NCBI GenBank assembly: GCA_947629035.1
Contig: CANRCE010000005.1
Coordinates: 1-52,514, forward strand
Length of the DNA stretch: 52,514 nt
Source: an uncultured Bacilli bacterium
GTDB taxonomy: Bacteria; Bacillota_I; Bacilli_A; RF39; UBA660
Direction: 5' to 3'
Under the pieces are notes generated by a model. That model saw nothing but the letters and a program-made list of their open reading frames with translations. It made no database searches and was not told where the DNA came from. Both the position numbers and the translations under genes were made by a program. Positions 28,901 through 37,457 of this stretch are shown here, one piece after another (the first letter of the stretch is position 1; every line of letters starts with the position of its first letter).

Positions 28901-28943
28901 AAAAGAAGATTTATCTTCAAATGAAGATAGTCTTCTTTTAATT
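28901..28943 (+). terminator. Strong intrinsic terminator of dockerin/cohesin operon
   Basis: AAAAGAAGAttTATCTTC-AAAT-GAAGATAgTCTTCTTTT. Confidence 0.8.
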
Positions 28944-28969
28944 TTTAAATTGTAAAGTAGTAAAAACGA

Positions 28970-28998
28970 TTGACAAAAGAGTAGTAAAATTCTATAAT
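28970..28998 (+). promoter_or_regulatory. Promoter, near-identical to that at 30868
   Basis: TTGACA AAAGAGTAGTAAAATTC TATAAT. Confidence 0.8.
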
Positions 28999-29024
28999 TA
29001 TGTATAGAAAGGAGATTTAAAATT

Positions 29025-30782
29025 ATGAAGAAAAACAAAATTTTTATGCTATCATTATTTACTTTTGTTATGAGCTTAATGTTAGTTCCAAACGTTAAAG
29101 CTGAAGCTCAAGAACATACTGTAAGTAGCTTTGATGATTTAAAAACAAAAATTACAAGTGCTAATAGTGGTGATATTATAAAGTTAAATGGCACTATTAC
29201 TGCAACTGATACTCTTACTATAGATAAATCGTTGACTTTAGATTTAAATGGAAATACTTACAGTGGATCAGATCCAGGTAATACTAATATTGTAATACTA
29301 ATTAAAGGACCTAATGTTAAAGTAACTATTAAAGATAGCAATGGTGGAACTGGAAAAATCCAAACCACAGATACTGGTACTGCACCTATAGTTATTGCTG
29401 TAAAGGAGCAGGCTGAATTAGATTTTGAAGGTGGTACAGTTACTAATAATAATTTTGGAGCAAAAAATGGAACAGTAGGTATTGCTATCTATGATTCATC
29501 AACTTTAGTAATGAAAGGTACTGCTAAAGTATCAATGGTTGCATCAGCAGCAAAAACTAGAGGAATTGGAGTAAATATTCTAGAGGGAACAGCTACTATA
29601 GAACAAGGAGCAACTGTAGAAACTAATGACGATAATGGAAGTGCAATTAGTATCAAAGATGATGGTACCTTAAATTTAAATGGAGGTACAGTTAAGTCTA
29701 CTAAATCTGCTGCTATTAGTACTAGCATGGGAAATAATGTAAACGTAAATATTACCAGTGGTACTGTAGAAAGCGATAATGGAACAGGAATTAGTTTATC
29801 TAATAACAATAATTTTACAATGAATGGAGGTACTTTAAAAGCAGGACTTGCTCAAAACGGTGCTAATATCAATATTGGTAAAGATGCAACAGTTGAGGGG
29901 GGGTTAACGCTTTCTAATGCTAGCAAAGCTAACATTCAAGGAAAAGTACAAGGAGATACATATTATAATGCAACAGTTTCAGTTAAATCAGGATCAAAAA
30001 CTGGATCTGCAAAATTATCTGCAAAAACTGCAACTCAAGGAACAAAAATTGTACTAACAACAACACCTAAGGCAGGATATCGTATTGCAAGTATTAAAGT
30101 TGTAAAATCAGATGATGAAAATGTTGTAGTAGCATTTGATGAAGAAACATCAAGCTTTGTAATGCCAGATTTTCCAGTTAGTGTATTAGTAAATTACGAA
30201 GAAATAACATATGATATTGACATTACTGTACCTGATGGAATTACAGCTAATCCTAGTGCAACTAAAGTAAAACCTGGTGAATCTGTAACAATTGAATTTA
30301 CAGCAAAAGATCAATATGTAATCGAATCAATTACTGTTAATGGTACTGAAATGATAGATTCATTAGAAGAAGGTAAATTAACTATTTCTAATATTAATGA
30401 AAATCAAAGTATTGTTGTTAAAATTAAATCTATTCAAGTCTTTGTTCATGTAATTGAGGGAGAAAATGAAGAAGAATACACAGTTGAATTACCAGAAAAT
30501 TATAAGTTTACCGAAGAAGATTTACAAGATTTGGAAGATTTAAAGGTTTCAGCTAAAGAATCTGGATTTGAATTAAAGTTCTATTCTGATGAAAAATTAA
30601 CAAAAGAGTTTGACTTTTCAAAGAATTTAACTGATGGTGCACATATTTATATGGTACTAACAAAAATTCAAGCTCCTAAAACATATGATGGTATTGCAAC
30701 TTATATGATTACAGCTATTATTAGCATTCTTGCTTTAGTAACAGTAACATATAATTATAAGAAAAGATCATATAATAACTAA
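29025..30782 (+). CDS. Surface protein: signal peptide, beta-helix repeats, InlB-like B-repeat region, anchored C-terminus
   Basis: TLTIDKSLTLDLNGNTYSG..., GTLNLNGGTVKSTKSAAIS..., C-term APKTYDG-TM-KKRSYNN. Confidence 0.75.
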   Translation: MKKNKIFMLSLFTFVMSLMLVPNVKAEAQEHTVSSFDDLKTKITSANSGDIIKLNGTITATDTLTIDKSLTLDLNGNTYSGSDPGNTNIVILIKGPNVKVTIKDSNGGTGKIQTTDTGTAPIVIAVKEQAELDFEGGTVTNNNFGAKNGTVGIAIYDSSTLVMKGTAKVSMVASAAKTRGIGVNILEGTATIEQGATVETNDDNGSAISIKDDGTLNLNGGTVKSTKSAAISTSMGNNVNVNITSGTVESDNGTGISLSNNNNFTMNGGTLKAGLAQNGANINIGKDATVEGGLTLSNASKANIQGKVQGDTYYNATVSVKSGSKTGSAKLSAKTATQGTKIVLTTTPKAGYRIASIKVVKSDDENVVVAFDEETSSFVMPDFPVSVLVNYEEITYDIDITVPDGITANPSATKVKPGESVTIEFTAKDQYVIESITVNGTEMIDSLEEGKLTISNINENQSIVVKIKSIQVFVHVIEGENEEEYTVELPENYKFTEEDLQDLEDLKVSAKESGFELKFYSDEKLTKEFDFSKNLTDGAHIYMVLTKIQAPKTYDGIATYMITAIISILALVTVTYNYKKRSYNN

Positions 30783-30794
30783 TTTAAGTTTGTA

Positions 30795-30822
30795 AAAGAG
30801 GTAACATTTTACCTCTTTTTCA
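30795..30822 (+). terminator. Intrinsic terminator
   Basis: AAAAGAGGTAA-cat-TTTACCTCTTTTT. Confidence 0.75.
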
Positions 30823-30867
30823 TATACTGTAATGTTAAAACAAAAAAATATAAATTATACTTTTATA

Positions 30868-30896
30868 TTGACAAAAGAGTAGTAAAATTCTATAAT
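30868..30896 (+). promoter_or_regulatory. Promoter, near-identical to that at 28970
   Basis: TTGACA AAAGAGTAGTAAAATTC TATAAT. Confidence 0.8.
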
Positions 30897-30922
30897 TATA
30901 TTTAGAAAGGAGATTTAAAATT

Positions 30923-32311
30923 ATGAAGAAAAACAAAATTTTTATGTTATCATTATTTGCTTTTGTTATGACTTTAATGTTAGTTCCAAATGTTAAAGCA
31001 GATGATAATAATGATGCAAAAGGTAAAGAAGCTTGTGCAACTGCAACAGTTGGAGAACCTTGCTATTACGTTATGAATGGTGGTAAAAAGGTATTTTTCG
31101 CTAATGGAGCTAGCATTGAAATTACAGCTTCAGAAGGTGGCCGTACACTTATCACCTGGAATAATGGAAGTCAAATCGTAGATATTGATACTACAGTATT
31201 TGGTGGAATGCACAATAGTGAAACAGTTGTTCCTAATGCAACGATCACTATGACAGGTGGTAAATTAAATGGTATTTTTGGAGGAGGACTTCATAAAAGT
31301 ACTGTTACAAATGTAAATATTTATTTCCGTGGTGGAGAAGTATCATTCATCATGGGTGGAGGATCAGCAGGTTTTGTTACAGATGATGATAGAGATGATG
31401 CTCATCGTACATTAAATGATGCTATTAATAAAACTACTCTAACTCAAGTTGGAAGTGCTAATATTTACATCTATGGAGGAACATTTGCAGCTAATACTGC
31501 TAATGCTAACACTAGCGTATTTGGTGGAGGAGAAGATTACTCTTACACTGGAACATCTAATGTTTATATTTCTGCTGGATATAAAGGAGAAATTGACTAT
31601 GTAACTGGTGGTGGAAGCAATGGTTACACTAAAGATACAGTTATGAATATTTATGGAGGAAAAATTGATGTTCTTCAAGCTGTAAATCGTGGAAAAATGG
31701 ATTCATCAGATATTTTAGTTGGTGGAACTGCTGAAATCACAGATTTATATGCTTCAGCAGAAGGTACATCTGAAGATGCTGGTGTAACAGGAGAGGCTAC
31801 TGTATCTATTGAAAAAGGTGCAGCAGTAACAAATGTTAAACCAGGACAAAGTGGTACTCAAGGTGTTAATAAAACAGGAGTAAAATTAACTTATAATGGA
31901 GATGCTGTAGGAACAGTTGCTGAAGGTTTTGCCGAAGAAGATATAGTAAAAACTATTCAAATTTTCATCCATTATATTGATGTAGATGGAGAAAGTATGC
32001 GACCACTAGAAATTCCAGAAAATTACAAATTTACTGAAGAAGATTTGAAAGAATTAGAAGGAGCTAAAGCTGCTGCTAAAGAAAGTGGATTAAATTTAAA
32101 AATTTACTCTGATGAAGAATTAACTAAAGAGTTTGATGTTAATACAACTTTTACTGATGGTACACACATTTATATCTCATTATCTGAAATTCCAGAAGTA
32201 ACTGCTCCTAATACATTTGATAGTGCAAGCATTTATATGATGAGTGCTCTAGTTAGCGTAATTGCTCTTGCAATCTTAGCTTTTATAAAGAAAAAATCAT
32301 ATAATATGTAA
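30923..32311 (+). CDS. Surface protein paralog with Gly-rich beta-repeat centre and shared N/C termini
   Basis: MKKNKIFMLSLFAFVMTLMLVPNVKA signal peptide; TMTGGKLNGIFGGGLHKSTVTNVNIYFRGGEVSFIMGGG; C-term APNTFDS-TM-KKKSYNM. Confidence 0.75.
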   Translation: MKKNKIFMLSLFAFVMTLMLVPNVKADDNNDAKGKEACATATVGEPCYYVMNGGKKVFFANGASIEITASEGGRTLITWNNGSQIVDIDTTVFGGMHNSETVVPNATITMTGGKLNGIFGGGLHKSTVTNVNIYFRGGEVSFIMGGGSAGFVTDDDRDDAHRTLNDAINKTTLTQVGSANIYIYGGTFAANTANANTSVFGGGEDYSYTGTSNVYISAGYKGEIDYVTGGGSNGYTKDTVMNIYGGKIDVLQAVNRGKMDSSDILVGGTAEITDLYASAEGTSEDAGVTGEATVSIEKGAAVTNVKPGQSGTQGVNKTGVKLTYNGDAVGTVAEGFAEEDIVKTIQIFIHYIDVDGESMRPLEIPENYKFTEEDLKELEGAKAAAKESGLNLKIYSDEELTKEFDVNTTFTDGTHIYISLSEIPEVTAPNTFDSASIYMMSALVSVIALAILAFIKKKSYNM

Positions 32312-32312
32312 T

Positions 32313-32342
32313 TAAAAAAAGAAACAACAGTTTCTTTTTTTT
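32313..32342. terminator. Bidirectional intrinsic terminator
   Basis: AAAAAAAGAAAC-AACA-GTTTCTTTTTTT between convergent genes. Confidence 0.75.
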
Positions 32343-33189
32343 AAGCACAATTTAGGCGATAAAAGTTAATTGAGGGTGGATTAAATAATCTAAAATTAAT
32401 TCTTGATACACCAATACCACTTGAAATATAAAGAAGTGTATCATTTATTTTATAATATTCATCAAAATATTTACGGGAATAAGCAGGTAAGAAAAATTCT
32501 TTTATAACGGGAATATTAACTTGTCCATTATGTGAATGTCCTGCTAAAATAAGATTTATTTCAGGATATTTTTCTAATATAGTATCAGTATAATCAGGTT
32601 CATGAACTAAAATAATTTTATAAGAAATATCTTCATTATCTTTAAAATAACTCATAGTATCATCAATATTAGCTTCATTATAACTTACATTAGCAACTCC
32701 ACCAATAAATATTTTATCACCAGTTTCATTGTAAATTATATCATACTTATTATTTAAAAGTAAAAAATCACTATTTGTATAAATTTTTTCTAACATATCC
32801 TGTTCAAACATATAGTCGTGATTGCCAACTACAGCATATTTTCCATATTTGGCCTTAATACTTGATAATTCATTTATAAGTAAATCTACATCATCTTCTT
32901 CAATAGAACTATCTTTATCTAATAAATCACCAGTTAAAACAACAATATCAGGATTTATTAAATTAATTTCATTTATTATTTCTTCAATTCGTTTTTTAGT
33001 GATAATTCTTTTGTAATGAATATCACTTAAATGAACAATTTTTAATCCATCATAAGTATCAGGTAGCTTATCTGATTCAATAACTATTTCTTTAGTAACT
33101 AAACCTGTAGTAGCAACATATCTACTATATAAAATAATACAAGTAGAAATTATAATTAAAAAGCATAAAATTTTTACAAAAATTTTCAT
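32341..33189 (-). CDS. Metallophosphoesterase (YaeI/YkuE-like)
   Basis: KIVHLSDIHYKR, VVLTGDLLDKD, AVVGNHDYMF, LILAGHSHNGQVNIP. Confidence 0.9.
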   Translation of the reverse strand: MKIFVKILCFLIIISTCIILYSRYVATTGLVTKEIVIESDKLPDTYDGLKIVHLSDIHYKRIITKKRIEEIINEINLINPDIVVLTGDLLDKDSSIEEDDVDLLINELSSIKAKYGKYAVVGNHDYMFEQDMLEKIYTNSDFLLLNNKYDIIYNETGDKIFIGGVANVSYNEANIDDTMSYFKDNEDISYKIILVHEPDYTDTILEKYPEINLILAGHSHNGQVNIPVIKEFFLPAYSRKYFDEYYKINDTLLYISSGIGVSRINFRLFNPPSINFYRLNCA

Positions 33190-33866
33190 AAACTAACTCC
33201 GATTAAATATAGTAAAATAGACATTGTATTGTGCATCGCATGCATTGAGATTGAAGAAAAAATATTATCACTTTTATAATAAAGATAAGAAAAAGAAAAG
33301 CCTAAAGCACAGTAAGGAATTAAAAATAATAAATCTGTAGCGCTACTAACTGAAGATATAACATGCAAAGCTCCAAAAGTTAATCCACTTGAAATAATGA
33401 AAAGCCATTTACTTTTAAAAATATCACGAAAGCCTTTTCTAAAAATTAATTCTTCAGTTAAAGGAGCATATATTGAAACTTCAAAGATCATAAATATTGG
33501 TGCAATATCTATTAAGCTTCGAACTGATTCTTCATTTTGAGCAATACCACCTTGAGCTACATAAACAATAAATAAATTGCTTAAAATCATAACAATAAAT
33601 CCCACTAACCAAAATTTAAAAGCATATTCAATATTATTAATAAAATCACTTATAAATTCTTTAAAATCATGAATTAAGGTTTTACGATAACTAAAAATAA
33701 TTAATGCTAAATATAAAACATCACAAATAAACATATAAATAATTCTTTGACTATTGGAAAAACTATCATAATCAATATTAAATAACGCTATTGGAATAGC
33801 ACTAAAGAAAAACAATAGTAACAGAAAACCAGCAGTTTTAAATATTTTCATAATATCTTTTTTCAT
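33186..33866 (-). CDS. CPBP-family intramembrane metalloprotease
   Basis: EVSIYAPLTEELIFRKGFRDIF; LTFGALHVISS; multiple TMs. Confidence 0.85.
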   Translation of the reverse strand: MKKDIMKIFKTAGFLLLLFFFSAIPIALFNIDYDSFSNSQRIIYMFICDVLYLALIIFSYRKTLIHDFKEFISDFINNIEYAFKFWLVGFIVMILSNLFIVYVAQGGIAQNEESVRSLIDIAPIFMIFEVSIYAPLTEELIFRKGFRDIFKSKWLFIISSGLTFGALHVISSVSSATDLLFLIPYCALGFSFSYLYYKSDNIFSSISMHAMHNTMSILLYLIGVSL

Positions 33867-33990
33867 ATCATCATCACCTAACCTAATAATATTATAGCAA
33901 TATTTTATGAATTAATCTATAGAAATACAAAAATTACTTGTAAATTTTACAAGCCATGTGCTATAATTTTATCAAAGGAGGTCAAAGTAC

Positions 33991-34500
33991 TTGAGTGAAA
34001 TTAAAAATAAAAATAGAAAAGATTATTTAAAATGGGATGAATATTTTATGGCTATAGCTAAACTTTCAGCTTTACGTAGTAAAGATCCAAATACCCAAGT
34101 AGGAGCTTGTATTGTTGGTGATGATAATCGTATTTTATCGATAGGTTACAATGGAACTCCTAATGGCTTTGATGATGTTTATTTTCCATGGGAACGTGAA
34201 GGCAATCCTCTAGAAACTAAATATTTATATGTTGTTCATGCTGAACGTAATGCTATTTTAAATTATAAGGGAAGTCGAAGAGATTTAGAGAATGCTAAAA
34301 TTTATGTCGATTTATTTCCTTGCAATGAATGCGCTAAAGAAATTATCCAATCAGGAATTAAAGAAGTTATTTATTTATGTGATAAATATGCTGATACAGA
34401 ATCAGTTATTGCTTCTAAAAGATTATTTGATGAATGCGGAATAATTTATCGAAAATTAGAGTTTGAACATCCAAAAACATTAACTTTAGAACTAAAGTAA
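33991..34500 (+). CDS. dCMP deaminase (ComE-type cytidine/deoxycytidylate deaminase)
   Basis: SKDPNTQVGACIVGDDNRILSIGYNGTPNG, VVHAERNAILN, FPCNECAKEIIQSGIKEVIY; TTG start with aaaggaggt RBS. Confidence 0.92.
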   Translation: MSEIKNKNRKDYLKWDEYFMAIAKLSALRSKDPNTQVGACIVGDDNRILSIGYNGTPNGFDDVYFPWEREGNPLETKYLYVVHAERNAILNYKGSRRDLENAKIYVDLFPCNECAKEIIQSGIKEVIYLCDKYADTESVIASKRLFDECGIIYRKLEFEHPKTLTLELK

Positions 34501-34529
34501 AAAAATAATAATTTATATGGGAGGACAAA

Positions 34530-35258
34530 ATGAAAGAAAATAGTTTAAAGGGGTTATATGTAATTATTTTTGTTTTGGTTATTCTAGTAATAGGCCTTGG
34601 AGGATATATCGTTTTTAATAAAAGTGCTAAATTAAATAATAATGATAATAACGATAATAATGATGATAACATGGCAAATGTTGTTGCTAATAATGTAACG
34701 ATTGTAACTTCAACATGTAATGATGGTTGTACTAAAAATATTAAAGATGAAAATGAAGAAGATGTATCTTTATATGTAACTACTAAAGAACTTCGATTAG
34801 GAGATAAAGCAATTATTAGTCTAGAAGAGGATAGTGCTAATCATTTAGATCAAGTAAGCATCTATAATGACATTATCATTGCTATGGAAGGTTTTTCATT
34901 AAAAAGTCATTTAACTTTTTATGATTTGAAAGGTAATAAATTAAAAACAATTGCTATGTTTAATGATGAAGAGGGAAGAATATTTACGGCTTATCCAAGA
35001 TATAGTGAAGAAGAATTATTTCATGTAGATAATGATGGCAAAATTACTTTTGTTGGAACAAAACATCCCCAAGGACAAACTAATAGCTATATCGATGATA
35101 ATGGATCAGTTATCGATTTATGTGATGTAAAAAATGTTTCCGATAATGATATTGTAAGTGGTTTATTTACATTATCTTATTTAGGAAAAGGACAATTTAG
35201 TGATATCAGTTATGTAAGTACCAAGAGTACTGTCAAAGATATTAAAGCTTGTAATTAA
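34530..35258 (+). CDS. Membrane-anchored hypothetical protein
   Basis: N-term TM LYVIIFVLVILVIGLGGYIVF; good RBS. Confidence 0.55.
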   Translation: MKENSLKGLYVIIFVLVILVIGLGGYIVFNKSAKLNNNDNNDNNDDNMANVVANNVTIVTSTCNDGCTKNIKDENEEDVSLYVTTKELRLGDKAIISLEEDSANHLDQVSIYNDIIIAMEGFSLKSHLTFYDLKGNKLKTIAMFNDEEGRIFTAYPRYSEEELFHVDNDGKITFVGTKHPQGQTNSYIDDNGSVIDLCDVKNVSDNDIVSGLFTLSYLGKGQFSDISYVSTKSTVKDIKACN

Positions 35259-35372
35259 TTTTGTCAACTAAAAATGAATTTATAATAGGTTTTAAATTTT
35301 GATAAACTTAAAATTTTAATAAAGAAAAAAGTGTTTTTTGGTAAAATAAAAATACTTTTTTTATTTTAGTAT

Positions 35373-36470
35373 ATCTATGTTAGACCATATTGATTATTGT
35401 TCCAATAATCCATAAATAAATAAGAAGTATTAGGATAATCTCTTATAGATTTTTCATATTTATTATTTGAAATGATATCCATAACTAGATTATTTTTATC
35501 TTCATTTCTCTTAAAATTTTCAATCCATGAAAACCATATTAAATAATTTTCTAATCTTCTGGTTGATACTCCATGCATACCCCGTATAAATTCTTTAAAC
35601 CTACTATGCAAAGCATTTATATTTCCTAAATTTTTATATGCTTCAACTGTATTTGATTGATAAGTATTATGTTCTGCCACATTAAATAATTTTAATATTG
35701 TTTTATAATTTGATCTTTTATCTGTTGATATTATTGAACCAGCTTCAATTTTGTTTTTTAATATCTTTTCTAATGATTTATTTGTAAGTTGACCTCTTCC
35801 TGCTATTTCCAAAAATACGTTATTCATATCATTTATTCCTGAAGCAATACATATTTGTTCATTACTACTTCCAATTAATTTTGCTTCTTGTCCATTTTTC
35901 CTAGCTCTTCTAGGCATCGAAAAATTTGTGCTTTTTTTATGATTACCTTTAAAATTTTCTCTTAAAAACGTTTTATCTAATTGACCTTTATTATTTTTAT
36001 TTACTATAAAGGGATTTTGATTTTGCTTTAAACATTCAATTATTCTATGTCTCATAAAGTATGATGTTTTTAAACATACTCCTGTTTTTTCTGCACATCT
36101 CCTTAATGATAGGCAATCTACAAAACATTCAACATATTTTAACCACTTTTCTTTTTCTAATTTTGTTGTTGCAAATATTGATTTTGACTTTGATGTAAAG
36201 GCCACTCCACAATTATTACATCTATATCTTTGCATTTCATTATAAAATCCTAATTTTACTATTTTTTTTGAATGACATTTATAGCATTCATTTATTTTAC
36301 ATTCATTAAATTCAAATTCATTATTTATTATTGATTTCAAATAATCTAATAATTCATATTTTTCTTCTTTTGTCATATTTGCTATTTTATCAATTAATTC
36401 ATCCATTTCTATCATCTCTTTATTATAATATCACTTTTTATTTATTTAATCAATTCGGTCTAACATAGAT
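35373..36470 (-). mobile_element. IS1595-family-like insertion sequence
   Basis: 24-bp terminal IRs ATCTATGTTAGACC[AT/GA]ATTGATTA at 35373-35396 and 36447-36470; direct repeat TTTTAGTAT at 35364-35372 and 36471-36479. Confidence 0.85.
35375..36415 (-). CDS. IS1595-like transposase (N-terminal zinc ribbon, ISXO2-like core)
   Basis: CYKCHSKKIVKLGFYNEMQRYRCNNCGVAFTSKSK; GSIISTDKRSNYKTI...HNTYQSNTVEAYKNLGNINALHSRFKEFIRGMHGVSTRRLENYLIWFSW. Confidence 0.85.
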   Translation of the reverse strand: MIEMDELIDKIANMTKEEKYELLDYLKSIINNEFEFNECKINECYKCHSKKIVKLGFYNEMQRYRCNNCGVAFTSKSKSIFATTKLEKEKWLKYVECFVDCLSLRRCAEKTGVCLKTSYFMRHRIIECLKQNQNPFIVNKNNKGQLDKTFLRENFKGNHKKSTNFSMPRRARKNGQEAKLIGSSNEQICIASGINDMNNVFLEIAGRGQLTNKSLEKILKNKIEAGSIISTDKRSNYKTILKLFNVAEHNTYQSNTVEAYKNLGNINALHSRFKEFIRGMHGVSTRRLENYLIWFSWIENFKRNEDKNNLVMDIISNNKYEKSIRDYPNTSYLFMDYWNNNQYGLT

Positions 36471-36478
36471 TTTTAGTA

Positions 36479-36507
36479 TTGACAAGAAATGAGAAAAGTT
36501 ATATATT
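36479..36507 (+). promoter_or_regulatory. Promoter of ABC transporter operon abutting the IS
   Basis: TTGACA-17-TATATT. Confidence 0.6.
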
Positions 36508-36539
36508 ATAATTGTACTATTTGTAGTAGTACAATTATA
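36507..36539 (+). promoter_or_regulatory. Candidate operator: 13-bp perfect inverted repeat
   Basis: TATAATTGTACTA-tttgtag-TAGTACAATTATA overlapping -10/+1. Confidence 0.65.
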
Positions 36540-36560
36540 TAATTAATTAGGAGGCAAAAA

Positions 36561-37457
36561 ATGATAAAGATTGAAAACTTATCTAAAAATTTTGGTGAGA
36601 AAAAAGTACTTGATAACCTGAAGTGTGAAATTAAAGAAAATTCGATATACGGTTTAGTAGGAGCTAATGGCGCAGGTAAATCCACGTTACTTAGACTTAT
36701 TAATGGTATATATGAGGCCGATAGTGGTGTTATTTTAATTGATGGTGAAGATATTCACAATAATCAAGAATTAAAACAAAAACTAGTATTTGTGGCAGAT
36801 GATTTATTTTTCTACCCCAGTTATACTTTATTAGATATGGCTTTGTATTATAAAGCTATGTATAAAAACTTTGATATGAATTATTTATTAAGTTTAGCTG
36901 AAATGTTAAAGCTTGATGTTAACACCAAGATATCAACTTTTTCTAAAGGTATGAGGCGTCAATGTATTTTAATTTGCGCTATCGCCACTAATGCCGATTA
37001 TATGTTTTTTGATGAAACATTCGATGGCCTAGATCCTGTTGTAAGAAATGCGTTAAAGAAAATTCTTATAAAACAAATGAGCAAAAAAAAGACAACGATT
37101 GTCATGACAAGTCATAATTTAAGAGAATTAGAGGATATTTGTGATAATTTAGGTCTTTTGTATAAAGGTGGTATTTTATTTGAAAGTGAAATTGATAATA
37201 TAAAAACGAGTATGTTTAAAGTACAAATTTCACTAGCCCATGATTTTAGTCAAGATAGCTTTAAAGATATCAATATTCTTAGCTTTAAAAAACAAGGTAG
37301 TGTTGCTACCCTTATTGTAAACGATGAAGATAAAAAAGCTAAAGCTAAACTTGAAAAACTAAAACCAGTTATTTTAGATTATCTTCCTTTATCCCTTGAA
37401 GAAGTATTTATCTATCAAATGGAGGTGTTAGGTTATGAATTTAACGAACTTATTTAA
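36561..37457 (+). CDS. ABC transporter ATP-binding protein (YtrB-like)
   Basis: GANGAGKSTLLRLINGIY; FSKGMRRQCILICAIATNADYMFFDETFDGLDP. Confidence 0.92.
   Translation: MIKIENLSKNFGEKKVLDNLKCEIKENSIYGLVGANGAGKSTLLRLINGIYEADSGVILIDGEDIHNNQELKQKLVFVADDLFFYPSYTLLDMALYYKAMYKNFDMNYLLSLAEMLKLDVNTKISTFSKGMRRQCILICAIATNADYMFFDETFDGLDPVVRNALKKILIKQMSKKKTTIVMTSHNLRELEDICDNLGLLYKGGILFESEIDNIKTSMFKVQISLAHDFSQDSFKDINILSFKKQGSVATLIVNDEDKKAKAKLEKLKPVILDYLPLSLEEVFIYQMEVLGYEFNELI

Noticed and set aside
29489-29809. 106-aa antisense ORF
   Set aside because: Antisense to the repeat-rich surface gene; Pro/Leu/Val-rich composition is a reverse-complement artefact
29100-32250. CRISPR-like repetition
   Set aside because: Repetition is at protein level (beta-helix/Gly-rich motifs) within open reading frames; no regular repeat-spacer array in the window
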